A DNA stretch of 64,000 nucleotides from Impatiens glandulifera (Eukaryota; Streptophyta; Magnoliopsida; Ericales; Balsaminaceae), in contig NC_061863.1 of NCBI RefSeq assembly GCF_907164915.1, positions 33,329,133 through 33,393,132 of the forward strand, in the 5' to 3' direction. Both the position numbers and the translations under genes were made by a program. This document shows, one piece after another, positions 23,074-36,400 of this stretch (position 1 is the first letter of the stretch; the number at the start of each line of letters is the position of its first letter). Under the pieces are notes generated by a model. The model did not search any database, was not told where the DNA came from, and worked only from the letters and a program-made list of their open reading frames with translations.

Positions 23074-23178
23074 GAGACTAACGGGTGAATCTTTAGAATG
23101 ATACGTGGCACTCTTTAGACTAACGGGTGAATCTTTAGACTAACGGGTGAATCTTTAGACTAACGGGTGAATCTTTAG
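23074..23178 (-). repeat. 20-bp amplification around an MSA-like motif
   Basis: GACTAACGGGTGAATCTTTA occurs four times: once at about 23076 and three times in tandem at about 23117-23177. The partner LTR has one copy (GACTAACGGTCGAATCTTTA, about 43570), so the expansion happened in this copy. CTAACGG is the core of mitosis-specific activator elements. Confidence 0.8.
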
Positions 23179-23444
23179 AAAGCCTCCATTGTACACAACA
23201 TATTCTGAGCATAAGGATCGTGTCCGTACACCAACTGGTAGTGTACCGAATTTTCCATCAGAGATGTACCTGCAAAACAAGTAATATGAGGGAAATTCTC
23301 GTACGTGGCATTCGTTGGATGGTTGCATATAGCTATCATATTAATCTTCATTAGAAAGTGGAGCAAGAGTAAAGTAAAACTATAGCATGTGGGTAGGCGG
23401 GTGCTAGCTTCAAGCATACTGCTTAAGCATACTGCTTAAGCATA

Positions 23445-24410
23445 ACATTAGACGTATTTCAGTTAGACGGCCTCGTCTAATGAAATCTAACATCACTGTC
23501 TAAGAACAGAAACCATTAGACCGCCTGGTCTAATGGGATTGAATTTACGTCTAATTACAATCACTTCAGACTAATCTGAATGAGTTAGACCATACGTCTA
23601 ACTTTTACCAACTAGACTTCACGTCTAATCTTTCACAAACCATTAGACTGCACGTCTAACTCCAGTAAGTTAGACTGCACGTCTAATTCCAGTTTTACTT
23701 CAGACTTGTCTGAAGGAGTTAGACTACACGTCTAACCTTTCTCTTTCTATTAGACTACACTTCTAAACCCACGAGTTAGACTGCACGTCTAATTACAGTT
23801 CAACTTCAGACTTTTCTGAAGGAGTTAGACGTTTACGTCTAACTTTCACAATCCATTAGACTACACGTCTAACTCTGCTGAGATATACTGCACGTCTAAC
23901 TCTGCTGAGTTAGACTGCACGTCTAATTCATAATATATTAGATTGCACGTCTAACTCCGCTGAGTTAGACTGCACGTCTAATTCCGAATATATTAGACTG
24001 CACGTCTAACTCCACTAAGTTAGACTGCACGTCTAATTCCGAATATATTAGACTACACGTCTAACTCCGTTGAGTTAGACTGCACGTCTAATTACGAGTT
24101 TCATTAGACTGCACGTCTAATTACAAGTTTCATTAGACTGCACGTCTAACTCCGCTGAGTTAGACTGCACGTCTAATTCTGAATTCATTAGACTGCACGT
24201 CTAACTCCATGAGTTAGACTGCACGTCTAATTCCGAATTTATTAGACTACACGTCTGACTCCATGAGTTAGACTGCATGTCTAATTCCGAAATTCATTAG
24301 ACTGCACGTCTAACTCTACTGAGTTAGACTTCACGTCAAATTCCGAAATTCATTAGACTGCACGTCTAACTTAACGAGTTAGACTACACGTCTAATTCTG
24401 TGTATCTAAT
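23445..24410 (-). repeat. TTAGAC/GTCTAA array in M1 3' LTR
   Basis: A dimeric unit of about 54 bp: TTAGACTGCACGTCTAACTC plus CRCTGAG, then TTAGACTGCACGTCTAATTC plus CGAATTCA. Single bases vary. Interrupting segments CTTCAGACTTGTCTGAAGG form their own inverted repeats. Confidence 0.85.
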
Positions 24411-24558
24411 ACCAAATCGGTCTAATAAGCCTCATTAGAACTAAGTCTTATGAAATATAATTTCGATACACCTGCATCAAAGCGCATAAATCATTTCATC
24501 ATCAAAATCCCAATAGTCAAACTATTTCAACACTTAGTCAAAATAATTTGACCCAACA

Positions 24559-24575
24559 ATTTCCCCATTTTTGAT
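24559..24575 (-). other. M1 polypurine tract
   Basis: The minus strand reads ATCAAAAATGGGGAAAT immediately before the 3' LTR, with one T in the purine run. Confidence 0.7.
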
Positions 24576-24737
24576 GATGAAATTGAAAATCTGCATATAT
24601 ATAGCAAAATACACATTCATCATATAAATAAACATCTGTTCACTTACAACAAACTTCACAAACTTCCAAAACCAATATTCAGAACATTATCAAAGAAACA
24701 TTGTCTGAGAAACTTAAATAGAGTAGGAGAAAATAAA

Positions 24738-27700
24738 TTATTGTTCTTCCCTTTTTACTCGAGGATTGGTTGGGCTCATGTCTTGACCGCTTAGCAGATT
24801 TTGAAAAGGAGGAAGAATGTGACCACCACAACCGCTTCCACTTGGTCTACCACCACGATCACCGCCACTAGTATGACCTCTTTGATCAAAGCCAGATTGC
24901 CTACCATGACCACCACCACTACTTCGGCCTCCACGATCACCACCGCTTCGACCTCCGCCTCTTTTAGTTGGCCTTTGATTTTCATCGTTGCTTGGTGCTC
25001 GTCTAGATCTAGTGTCGGTTGACACACCGTCACTTCTTCTACTTGACTCACCTTGGGTGATACAAGGTTGATCTCTTTCAGTATCAGCTTTCGCATTCTC
25101 TTTTTCTTGAAATTTTCCTTCAATAGAGTCAGCAAATTCCAGTCGTTCACCATCTGTTCTTCTTAAACATACTTGAATTTCCACCATCTGGTTTTTCATC
25201 AAACTGAGTTCATCCATAGTTTCTCTATGACGATCATCATTGATGTGCCTTTCAAGGTCCATCATTTCAGATTGACGACTGTAGAGCTTCTTCTCAAATT
25301 TGGAGAAGTTTAAATTTGATATGTGAGTCTCATACGTGTTCTTCTTTAGAGTATTGTCCAATTCGTTAAGAACTTTGACAAAATCAGCAAATTCCTTTCT
25401 CTCTTATTTATGGGTGTTCAAAGCCTTTATCATATTTGATCCCATACAGACCACGTTCTTCTGAAGAGAGGAGAGAACAAAAGTCATAGACTTTAGAAGC
25501 TTGATACCGTCGGCAGAGGATTCTTCATTAATGAATTCTCTTGAGATTCTGCTGCCATACTCTAAATAGTTTCAAAATGGGTAACAATCTGCATGGATTG
25601 CTCTGGTTGATCCTTCTCATACACATTACCAGCTTCATTCTTCTCTTCTTCTACCAATTCCCTTTCATCTCTTTGAAATCTTTCATACAGATCTCCCGTG
25701 TATTGAAGAGGATTCTTGACATTTTCATGGACACTTCCCGCAATGATCTCAGGGAATGGAAGAGGCCTGACATAACTAGCATATTGGTTCTGTTCCTCCT
25801 CATATGAGGAACTCTCTTCTTCAGAATTTTTGTCTTTGAACGGTTCCCCCTCAGATCTAAAAATTTCTGGCTGAGTTACTTCAGCCTCCTTCTCTTGGGC
25901 TTCCTCTGTTCTTACAACATGGGATATCACAATATTTTCATCATTAGGAGCTTGAGTAGACTCCTAAACAACGTCTTCTTCAACAGCTTCTTCTTCATGC
26001 GTTAGAAGAGCTTGTTCAGGCTCTTGAACAATCACTTCTTCTTCTTCAAAGTGAGGATTCTCTTGAACGGGTTGATCCAAAATATGTCTTTCTTTAGCAG
26101 AAAGATTCCCAAATTCAATCAAGAGAGCAGCATCAAGCTCATTTGTATCATCATTACCATCAGAGATATCCATCGATTCATCATCATCAAAAGAATTTGC
26201 TCCAGAGCAGTTAGTGCCATGAATGTATCGGGTAACAACCAAGACGTAATTATCCATGATGTTGTCTAATCTTTTCAAAACTTTCACTTCCACTTCAGAG
26301 CCTTTCTCAACGGGGTTAAAGTTTACATTTATGGATTCAAGAATGGGGAATAACGCTTCCTCTCAAGCACACTTCAACAAGATCCTTTCTCTTCAAAGCT
26401 TTAGGCACATCTGAAGTTTTAGCCCACTTGAGAGCCTTCTTCTCATTGGCTACATGCTTCTTCCATTCACGGATTATTTCAGAATTTGTTAGTGCTTCAT
26501 TATACTTGACATACATTCTTTCCAGGATCCATGATTCAAAAATTTCCATCTTTTTATCCGCAATGGCTTTGACTTGATCTAACACGAGGTCAACAATGCT
26601 TGTTGCCTCTGATACTTCTTCATTAACAGGAGTTGCAATATTCTTACCTTTTCCAGCAACCTCGACGGGTCTTGGAGAAGGTCTTGGATCACTAAATACA
26701 ATTCCACCTGACAGCCTTGTGGAACGCATCAACTCGTACACGGATTGGGGTTTCTTGCACAGTTCAGTAGGGATCTCTACATGAGTGACGTTCCCGGCTA
26801 CTAAGGAATCCTTAGAAACGGGATTTAGCGAGGGAGATTCTCTGATAGAAACAGAGGACTCCTTTTCAGCAGATTTACCAGTAACAAGGGTAAGGACTAC
26901 ACCTTGTTCTAGTTGAGCAATCTCTGTAGCACCTACGGCTACTTGATCAGGTTGAATAACGGGAGACTCATTCATGTTAACATTTTCAATATTTGGACCA
27001 GCTGACTCAACAACAGGCCCTTCAGCAGATTCTTTTTCCGGAGTAAAAACAGATTCATCTTATTCCATCACAAGAACATCAAACTTAGGCACATCGACCA
27101 ATGGTCTAGAAGAGATTACCTTCATTGATTTAGTCGCGTGGGGCGCCTTAGACTTCTTTTCTTTCGAGACACAGGATCTCGAGGGCTTTCTCAAGATGGT
27201 CGCTAGAGAAGATAGAGAGGACATAGGAGTAGAAGCAAGTACACCTAGACCTTGCCTGATTCTTGAATCAACTGATTCAGAATCCTTCTTTGTAGAGCTT
27301 TTCAGACTGGATGAACTAGACTATGATTCATAAACGGTCTTTGATATCTTCGCCCCCGTTGACATAATGGAAGCAGACGACTGTCTTAATCGAGTAGCAG
27401 GCTTACCACCTATCTGATGACTAGAAGCACCTGAGGCAGATTCCATATTATTCTTCATTCTCATCAAGGTGCTAGCGACTGTAAAGGCAGAGAAGACCCT
27501 GGGAGAATTGATCTGCTTAGGTTCACCCATAGGAACCCCCAAATGCTCCAACAATCGACTTAGTTGAGCCGCGAACATTATGCTTTCCTTGTTTGTCTGG
27601 TTGATAAAAAAGCTAAGGTTCTGAAAAAGATTAGAAGCTTAGTTTACCTGGATTCCTTTTGAGAAGGCGCACATATAGTCAAAACGATTTTGACTATAGA

Positions 27701-28110
27701 GATGGAAGGAACCAGCCTTCCTTTGGAGTGCTTTTGCTATCATATCGTTTAACAAAATAAAGTGAGGTTTGAGGACCTTCTTACTTCCATTTACATGGAT
27801 CATCGAACCATCGGCAGAAAAAGCCTTCTTCATCTCTTGCATTACATCTGATGAGAGAAGCATGTTGAACGTTTGCCCCTCCGTCGGAAGTTCAAAGAAC
27901 TCCGCATATAAAGTCTCGTCAAAAGATATTTCCACGTCGTTAATGGTTGCTACGATAGAGTCGCCTACCATTGTTGCAGATTTGAAGAACTCGCGAACTT
28001 CTTTTTTGTAAAATAAGAATGGACCTCCAAGATACTTTCTTAACCCAGAATACTATAGGGTTCTGAACATATCCACCACTTACGGCTGATCGAAAGTGTA
28101 GACCGATGGA
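24738..28110 (-). pseudogene. M1 long aORF, degenerate, about 1100 codons
   Basis: Minus-strand frames follow one another in the layout of the 927-residue family Z protein. The family domain runs at 28110-27579: VDFPSVYTF, EVREFF, FELPTEGQTF, and VN-stop-ASNLFQNL, where the conserved NW tryptophan is a stop. A Ser/Thr-rich linker follows. Then come KAIADKKMEIFESWILERM and a charged helical part (26975-26337), acidic segments (26293-25562), a coiled-coil-like part (25361-25100), and a Gly/Arg tail with GGRSGGDRGGR repeats (about 24980-24820) ending VKREEQ. Stops near 27640, 27320, 26337, 25960 and 25560 break it. RGG tails often bind RNA; that role here is inference. Confidence 0.65.
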
Positions 28111-29040
28111 AAATCCACCTACAATGTACAATGACCCAGAGTGAATCTCTTGTTCACCATTTTTAGAAGAATATGAACAAACACTAGATTTAGAGAGATT
28201 TGGAGAGAAAGATGAAAAGAAAACTAGGGTTCTTAAGAATCTCGAGAGATGAAAAGCTTTCAAACTCATGTAAGGATGTCCTTATATAGACAGAGAAAAG
28301 ATATACAGAATAACCGTCACTTTTCTTAGGGTTATGACCCATCAATTAATGTTAGACGTCCTTTCCAAAGAGTCATCATTAAAATGAGGGTATATCAGTC
28401 ATTTTCTCTAAACTTGAAAGACATGTGTCTTCATGTTGTTAAGAGATGACTGTTTAATATTTCAGCGGGAAAACAGATAGCTCCTCACGTGGGACAGTTG
28501 TCCTTGATCAGTCTAATCGGCACATAGTTAGACGTTTTTCTTACTGCATAAATCCATATAACTAAACGTCTATTAGACAGATGGGTCCATTAGACGCATA
28601 CGTCTAATTCCGTGTTGTAAAGAATACGTCTAATGTCTATTAGATGTGTACGTCTAATTACGCATGAACACCACGTGTTAGACGTGTGTTTGATTAGACG
28701 TGAGCATCCTCTTGCTCATGAAGTAAAAACGTCTAACGTCTATTAGACGTGTACGTCTAACCGCGTAGGTTTTAAACCTCAATATATAGACTTAGATGTA
28801 TAGATTGTGAGCAAAAATACGTCTAATTACAGAACGTTTCTTTTAGACACACTTGTCTAATAGATCGATTATGGATATTTGTCTAGAGAGTATCTTTACT
28901 TCCAAAGTAATTTTCCCTCTCATTTTATATAGGGACAAAAAATCATAAGAAACGGCAAAGGCCATTGTTGATTTTCTAGGCTGTTTACTCAAAAGAGTAT
29001 TCTTCTTAGTTCCTTCCTGCAATCCTCCTGCATCACCTAC
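28111..29040 (-). promoter_or_regulatory. M1 aORF leader and promoter region rich in TTAGAC motifs
   Basis: On the minus strand a TATA box (TATATAAGG, about 28273-28281) lies upstream of the aORF. Between 28350 and 28870 there are a dozen or so TTAGACGT, ACGTCTAA or GTCTATTAGAC words. These are the same core as in the LTR array but are irregularly spaced. The gag end joins this region near 29040, where pol would be expected. A short frame at 28269-27940 overlaps and probably reflects untranslated leader. Confidence 0.55.
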
Positions 29041-29074
29041 AAAAGAAACTATTTACACATTTTGTTACCCATAT

Positions 29075-30467
29075 TCAATTGGGTCCACGATCAATTAGTC
29101 CCTTGGAAATCCATATTTGAGTTATTCTGATGGATTTCTCATTTTGTGTTGTGATTAATGCATAGGATTTTGACTTAGCAGATGACTTCCTGCTAGCCAC
29201 TGATCCCTTAGCTTTTGAAGAAGACTTTCTTTTAAAATTCCTTGACTTAGAGTCAGGTTTTAGATTGCCAGACTTGTTAGCTGTTTCTAGCTTATTCTTA
29301 AGCCAGCTACCAGTCGGCGGAACATAAATTATTTCATTTTTGAACGTTACTTCTTCATGAATAGGATCAGATTCTATGTCAGTCATACTCCCTTTGACAA
29401 AACCTATTGGCTTAAGCTTGTCAGTTGGTGAGTTTGACTTTTTGTAGGACAGGTTAGGGTCATTTCTATCTAATCCCAAACCGGATCTAGATCCAGCAGA
29501 TTTTAACTTGCTGATCTGATATTTGACAGCTTCTCCGGACCTTGTCCATGCACAGACAACATAATTTAACTTTTTGTTTTTAGATGAAACGGTTTGAATC
29601 TGTTCTCTGAGCATCTCATTCTCATATGAGATCTCTTTAACCTTCTTTTCAAAAACATTTGACTCTTCAGTTTGAAATATAATCGATTTGTTTACATCTG
29701 GTGAAGATTTAGTTTCATTTAGGGATTCTGCTAGCTTTCTGTACTCGATGACCATGTCATCTAGTGCAGCTACCAGTTGTTCCCTTAAAAACCTTTTGGA
29801 AGAGAAGTCAAATACCTCAGTCTCCTGAGTCCTTTCTTAATCTTCTCTTTCCATGAAGCAGGCCACCTCTTCTTCATCACTTTCATTAGATGAGAAGTAG
29901 GAATCATGGTTGTTTCATTTGTTCTTCCCGTCACCTGCCATAAGAGCCTTCAACTCTTTTCCATCATCCTTGGCATCTTCATGTTTCGGCTTCCGGCATT
30001 CCGATGAATAATGACCTTTAATACCACAGTTAAAATACATAACATTAGCTTTAGATTTTTTATTGTCATTAGAATTTGAAGAGTTTGAGTTAGAGTTGTT
30101 CTTCATCATGAAGTCGCCAAACTTCTTCACAAAGAGAGACATGGAATCGCTGCTCAGCTGCTAAGCCGCCATCTTCACATCCGGAGCGGTTGGTGGCTCT
30201 TCAGTAGTCACCAGCGCCTTGGCAATAATAACGGATGTGGGTTGATCTTCTTCCATCCTACAGTTCAGCTCGAACTCATAGGCCTTGAGATCAGCGAAGA
30301 GATCAAAGAGAGAGATCTTATTAAGATCTTTGGATTCTCTCATTGCCATCGTCTTTATGTCCCATTCCCTTGGAAGAGCACGCATGACATTGATAGCAAG
30401 CTCTCTGTTGCGATAGGTCTTGCCTAGAATGGATAGGGAGGAAACACTCTTGCTGAATCAGGTGAAT
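29075..30467 (-). pseudogene. M1 gag, C-terminal two thirds
   Basis: It continues the gag started at 42989, after the P1 insertion. It reads LSILGKTYRNRELAINVM...LFDLFADLKAYEFEL, then the nucleocapsid motif YFNCGIKGHYSSEC at about 30040-29995, an acidic stretch, EYRKLAESLNETK, KYQISKLKSAGSRSG, a Lys/Ser-rich segment and the typical gag end ITQIWISKG. The first cysteine of the CCHC knuckle is tyrosine, a one-base change. In-frame stops occur near 30459, 30160 and 29913. It is the most complete gag in the window. Confidence 0.82.
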
Positions 30468-32217
30468 TGTTGGGTCAAATTATTTTGACTAAGTGTTGAA
30501 ATAATTTAACCACTAAGATTTTGATGATGAAATAACTTATGAGTTTTGATACAGGTGTATTAAAACAATTTGTCATAAGACTTGGATCAAATGAGGGTCA
30601 ATGGAATGATTTTTGCTTTCATTGCATAAAATTAGACTTACAGTCTAACTCATCGGAGTTAGACGTGTAGTCTAATAGACATGTAATTAGACGTGTAGTC
30701 TAATGAATGCACGTAATTAGACGTAAGCCTAATGCATAGAATTAGCGTACAGTCTAACTCATCGGAGTTATACGTGTAGTCCAATGAATGTACGGAATTA
30801 AACGTAAGTCTAACATGTTTGCAATTAGACGGGTAGTCTAATTGATATTCGGAATTAGACGTACAGTCTAACTCGTCGGAGTTAGACGTGTAGTCTAATA
30901 CATTTGTAATTAGACGGGTAGTCTAATTTATTCGGAATTAGACGTGCAGTCTAACTCAGTGGAGTTAGACGTGTAGTCTAATAGAGTGTGAAAGTTAGAC
31001 GTGCGTCTAACTCCAAGTCTGAGGTAGAATCGGAATTAGACATGCAGTCTAACTCAGTGGAGTTAGACGTGCAGTCTAATGGTTATTGGATAATTAGACC
31101 TGTAGTCTAATGATGTGAAAGTTAGACGTGTGTCTAACTCCTTCAGACAAGTCTGAGGTAGAACCAGAATTAGACGCGCAGTCTAACTCAGTAGAGTTAG
31201 ACGTGCAGTCTAATGGTTATTGTAATTAGACGCGAGTCTAATTCTATTAGACCAGGCGGTCTAATAGACGTTTTTCTATTAGAAGGAGATGACTTATTTC
31301 ATTAGACTGATTTTCACAATCCGTCTAAATGAAATACGTTTAATGCTCAATTTAAGCAGTACGCTTGAATCTAGCATTTCACCTACCCACGTGCTATAGA
31401 TGTACCCTACTTCTGCTCCACTTTCTAGTGAATATTAGTAGAACATCTATATGCATCCAATCAAGGAATTCCACGTAAGAGAATTTTCCTCACATTACTT
31501 GTTTTGCAGGTACATCCCTGATGGAATATTCAGCGCACTACCAGTGATGTACGGCCACGATCCTTGTGCTCAGAACCTACTGTGTACAATGGAGGCTTTC
31601 CAATGGAATAGTTCCATGTATTATTCTTGAAGATTCGGCCATTAGCTCCTGCTCAGTACTTAACAAATCTCAAGGACAACGGACAATCTACCTCACGAAT
31701 TAGCCGAACGAACAAGCAATCTGATTTCACAGAGAGAGAAACTACTCAATCATCTTGCTTACTGAACTGTGAAGCTTCTTTCTGATTGTACTATATGTGA
31801 ATCGAGAGAGAGATCTAGAATCAAAACACCTTTAGCTGAGTGATATGCTTCATCTTATAATTGAACAGAAAGTGTTATGTTCAATAGTGAGCTAAGTGCG
31901 TGTGTAAACTGTATTTGATTCGAACCATATCATAGTGAATCCTTCCGATGGTTGGAAGAAGGGGTGACGTAGGAGAGTTTCTCCGAACATCCATAAACAA
32001 ACTGTTGTGTTCTTCATTTCTGTCATCTTTTCATATTTCATCTTGTGCTTCAAACCCAAGTAAACAATTCCGCCTTGAATCCATTTCTAGTGTTTACAAA
32101 AGTTTGCGTATAATAGAGAGCGAATTAAATCCCTAACAGGATTTCTTTCAAATCGTTTTTCATAAGCCTTCATCCTTAGTCAGGCCCATGTCTCTATCGA
32201 TAAAGCTGATCCTATCA
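30468..32217 (+). repeat. P1 5' LTR, 1750 bp
   Basis: TGTTGGGTCAAATT...CCTATCA, followed by two bases and the PBS. It includes the TTAGAC array, a CCCACGTGC G-box near 31386 and a CTTCGG...GGTGACGTAGGAG stretch near the 3' end that is shared with all the LTRs here. Confidence 0.87.
30640..31265 (+). repeat. TTAGAC/GTCTAA array in P1 5' LTR
   Basis: Units such as GAATTAGACGTGCAGTCTAA and GGAGTTAGACGTGTAGTCTA alternate, the opposite orientation of the M1 array, as expected from element orientation. Confidence 0.83.
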
Positions 32218-32219
32218 AT

Positions 32220-32231
32220 TGGTATCAGAGC
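32220..32231 (+). other. P1 primer binding site
   Basis: TGGTATCAGAGC, complementary to the initiator-Met tRNA 3' end, two bases after the LTR. Confidence 0.87.
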
Positions 32232-32265
32232 CTTGTTTCTATTCTCAAGCATCAAGAACCCGAAG

Positions 32266-33434
32266 CATGTCTATCATCAATGAAATTCCTCTTCTGTCAA
32301 GGAAAAACTACGAATGTTGGATGATAAGAATGCAAGCTCACTTGGCTGCTATTGACTATGATATGTGGAGCGGTATCACTGATGGCCCCATAAAGTTTTT
32401 CAAAACCAAGAAGTGAATGGACTACTGAAGATAAGATGACCAACAACCTGGACAATGTTGCTAAGAATATTCTGTACCAGTCGCTCAACTAGAATATGTT
32501 CTGTGAGATCAAGTCTTGTTCCAATGCTAAAGAGATCTGGGATAAGCTTAATCAGATCTACGGTGCAAACTCTCAGGCAGAGAAGAACCAGAAAGCGTTC
32601 ATTTGCAGTCAGAACAAATCCAGATGGGCTGACAGTGATACAGATGAGCCTCCTGTCGAAAAAGAGAATGAAGCTGTCACATGTCTGATGGCAGATGACC
32701 AATCTAAGGTAAATGATATCTCTGCACCTGAATTTACCAACGAGGAGTTAAATAATGCACTCAATGAAATGGCTATTGAGTACAAGAAATTAGCTGACTC
32801 TTTTTATGAAATGAATGTTAAATATGAATCAACTGTTATCTCTTCAAACCAAGAATCTGAACCAAACGTTTTTGATTAAAACTTAACAGAGATCTCATCT
32901 GAAAATGAGATACTCAAAAAACATATTCAAACTCTTTCATCTGAAAACAAGCGATTAAACTATATTGTCAGTGCATGGTCAAGATCTGGTGATGCTGTCA
33001 AATATCAGATCAGCATGTTGAAACCTTCTAGATCTAGATCCGGATTGGGATATGACAGCAATGACCCTAATCTGTCCTGCAAAAAGTCAAAACCAAATGA
33101 AAAACTTAAGCCAACAAGTTTTCTTAAAGGAAATATGACTGACATTGAATCTAATCCTATTCATGAAGAAGTTGCTTTCAAAAATGAAATAGTTTATGTC
33201 CCGCCGACTATTAGTTGGCTTAAGAATAAGCTAGAAAAAGCTAATAAGTCTGGGAATTTAAAACCTGACTCTAAGTCAAGGAATTTTAAAAGAAAATATT
33301 CTTCAAAAGCTAAAGGATCAGTGGCTAGCAGGAAGTCATCTGCTAAGTCAAAATCTTATGCATTAATTACAACACAAAATGGGAAGTCCATCAGAATAAC
33401 TCAAATATGGATTCCTAAGGGACTGATTGACTAA
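32266..33434 (+). pseudogene. P1 gag, without zinc knuckle
   Basis: It starts MSIINEIPLLSRKNYECW 34 bp after the PBS, reads through DYDMWSGITDGPIK, then shifts frame near 32410. It continues MFCEIKSCSNAKEIWDKLNQ and IYGANSQAEKNQKAF, then SRWADSDTDEPP, EYKKLADSFYEMNVKYE, KPSRSRSGLGYDSND and the Lys-rich end to ITQIWIPKGLID. The nucleocapsid part with CCHC, present in M1, is missing between IYGAN and SRWADSD. If real and not a sequencing effect, this copy could not package RNA by the usual knuckle. Confidence 0.8.
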
Positions 33435-33479
33435 GGACCCAATTAAAGGTGGGTACCAAAAGATAGTAAATATTTATTT

Positions 33480-36400
33480 ATGCAGGTACAAATAAACGAA
33501 GGACTGGAGGAATCTATATGGTATCTTGATAGTTGTTGTTCCAGGCATATGACAGGAAACAGACGGCTTCTCACTAATATATCAGATTGCTCTGGACCTA
33601 AGATCACATTTGGTGACAACAAGAAGGGTAAGACCATGGGTAAGGGTAAGATTATCCATGGTAACCTAACTATTAATGATGTATTGCTTGTTGACAATCT
33701 GTGTTATAACTTAATCAACATTAGTCAATTATGTGATAACGGTTTGTTAGTAGATTTTCAGACTCATGCATGTTTAGTTAAAGACCAAGATTCACTAGAA
33801 GTAGAGTAGGAAATTCATACAAAATGAATTGGCAAAAAGAAACTTCTGGTCTAATGTGCATGATTGCCAAGAATGACCAGAAATGGCTATGGCATAAACG
33901 TTTGTATCATTTGAATTTTAAAACCATCGACAACATTTGTTCAAACAATTTAGTTATTGGTTTGCCCAAACTTTAGTTTTCAAAGGACAAGATATGCACT
34001 GCTTGCCAGTTAGGCAAACAGGGCAGATCATCGTTCAAAAGCAAAGGGAAATCACAATCCAGCCGTATCCTAGAACTTTTACATATGGATCTTTTTAGTC
34101 CAATTCCTGTAAAAAGTATAGGAGGAATGAGATTTTGCCTTAATTGTTATCGATGACTTTTCTCGTTTTACATGGGTTGCATTTTTACCATCAAAAGATA
34201 AAACTGCTAAAAACTTGATTAGGATATTTAAAGGGATTCAGAATCAGAAATCTTTAAATATTTCATGCATTAGAAGTGATCAGGGAACTGAGTTCACTAA
34301 CAGATACCTATCATCTTATCTTGAGGAGACTGGAATTAGGCACGAGTTGTATAGTGCCAGAACTCCACAGCAAAACGGCATTGCTGAGAGAAGAGTGAGA
34401 ACTCTGAAGGAAGCAGCGAGATCTATGCTTGCTGAATCAGATGTACCTCAGAGGTTCTGGACGGAAGCCATTAGTACTGCTTGATATACACAAAACCGGT
34501 CAATTATCAACAAACGTTTTGATAAAACTCCCTATGAACTGTATTATGGGAGAATTCCCACAATTTCTCATTTTAAGATATTTGGGTATAAATGTTTTAT
34601 CCATAACAATGGAAAGGTTTATTTGACCGTTTTTTATGCTAAAGAAGATGAGGGATTCATGTTGGGATACTCATCAGTAAGCAAGTCTTACAGAGTTTAC
34701 AACAAAATAACAGACTGTTGAAGAATCCCTCCATGTAGTGTTTGATGAGCTTGTCGAAAGCAAAGATAATGAACCCATTGATCTTGCTGACAGACTAAAA
34801 GCGATTAGTCTTGAGTCTAAGTGAAGAAGAAGAAACTTATGACAAGCGGATGGCTATATCTGATCCAGTGGCTGATCCGGTTGAAATTCAACTAGACGTG
34901 CAAACTCCTGTTCAACAAGAAGTTGAGAGTTTGGATGTCGCGGTGTCACCGGTTTAGATGAACAATCCCCTTGGATCCAACTTCAGATGGAACAAAAATC
35001 ATCCACCAGAACTGATAATCGGAAATTATTTTTCTTCTCGAAAGACAAAACGTCAACTGATGGATGAAATGGCCAATTCTACATTTATTTTTCAAATTGA
35101 ACCTAAAAAAATTGGTGAAGCTATAGTTGATCCAGATTGGATCAATGCTATGCAGGAGGAGTTAAACCAATTTGCTAGAAATAAAGTGTGGTATCTTACT
35201 CCTAGACCAACTGACAAGTCATTTATAGGAACAAGATGGGTCTTTAGAAACAAGCTTAGTGAAGATGGCTTAGTCATTAGAAACAAAGCTTGTTTAGTTG
35301 CTCAAGGATACATACAAGAGGAAGGTATTGATTTTGATGAATCTTTTGCACCGGTTGCAAGACTAGAGGCAATCAGAATCTTCCTAGCATACACATCATT
35401 TAAGAATTTTAAAGTCTTTCAAATGGATGTGAAAAGTGCATTCCTAAATGGAAAATTAAGTGAAGAAGTATATGTTGAGCAACCCCCTGGTTTTGTAGAT
35501 CATGTTTTGCCAAATCATGTTTATAGGCTTAACAAAGCATTGTATGGTCTGAAACAAGCTCCTAGAGCTTGGCATGACACTTTAACCAATTTCTTGTTTG
35601 ATCATGATTTTGTTGTTGGAACAGTAGATAAAACCCTGTTTAGATTTACTAAAAACTCTCACATACTACTTGTTCAGATATATGTTGACGACATTATTTT
35701 TGGCTCAACTAATCCCAAACTGTGTGAGAAATTTTCCAAGCTGATGCAGGACAGGTTTGAAATGTGCATGATGGGAGACTTACATTCTTCTTTGGGCTTC
35801 AGATTCGTCAGCTAGAAAACGGAACTCTTATCAACCAGGCAAAATACACCAAAGAACTGCTAAAGAAGTTTGGTTTAGAGAACTGTTCTGCAACAGCTAC
35901 TCCAATGAGTTCTTTAGTTAAATTAGATAAAGATGAAGGTGGCCAAAGTGTCGATATAACAGCATAGAGGACTCATCGGTTCTTTGCTGTATGTAACTGC
36001 TAGCAGGCAAGACATATAATTTGTTATTGGTGTTTGTGGCAGATTTCAGGCTGATCCTAAACTCTCTCATTTTACTACTGCTAAACGTATTGTTAAATAC
36101 TTAAAGGAAACTCAAAATGTGGGATTGTGGTATCCGAAGGATTCCAGTTTCAATTTAATTATTTTTTCAGATACAAATTATGCAGGATGCAAAATTAATA
36201 GAAAAAGTACATGTGGAACTTTCCAGTTCCTTGGAGATCGTCTAATCACATGGTTCAGCAAGAAGCAGACGTCGGTCGCCACGTCTACAGCTGAAGCAGA
36301 GTATCTTGCAGCTGGTAGTTGCTGCTCTCAAGTTCTATGGATTCAACAACAGCTTGGAGACTATAGGATTGAGGCTGATGAATCTCCAATCTTGTACGAC

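Larger units (their letters stand above)
22568..24558 (-). repeat. M1 3' LTR, 1991 bp
   Basis: Plus-strand view TGATAGGATCGGCTTTATC...GACCCAACA. It contains a private 20-bp amplification (23074-23178) and a long TTAGAC array. Confidence 0.87.

Noticed and set aside
24791..25153. Second minus-strand frame and an opposite plus-strand frame in the Gly-rich region
   Set aside because: Low-complexity GGN coding opens other frames by composition. The frame with RGG and the coiled coil fits the element's layout.
32220..32231. tRNA gene suggested by TGGTATCAGAGC
   Set aside because: Only the 12-base tRNA-complementary primer site is present, next to the LTR.
33420..33500. Possible intron between gag and pol (GTAAAT...TATGCAG)
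   Set aside because: The same stretch in D reads nearly through as protein, and no consistent splice pair recurs across copies; the stops look like decay.
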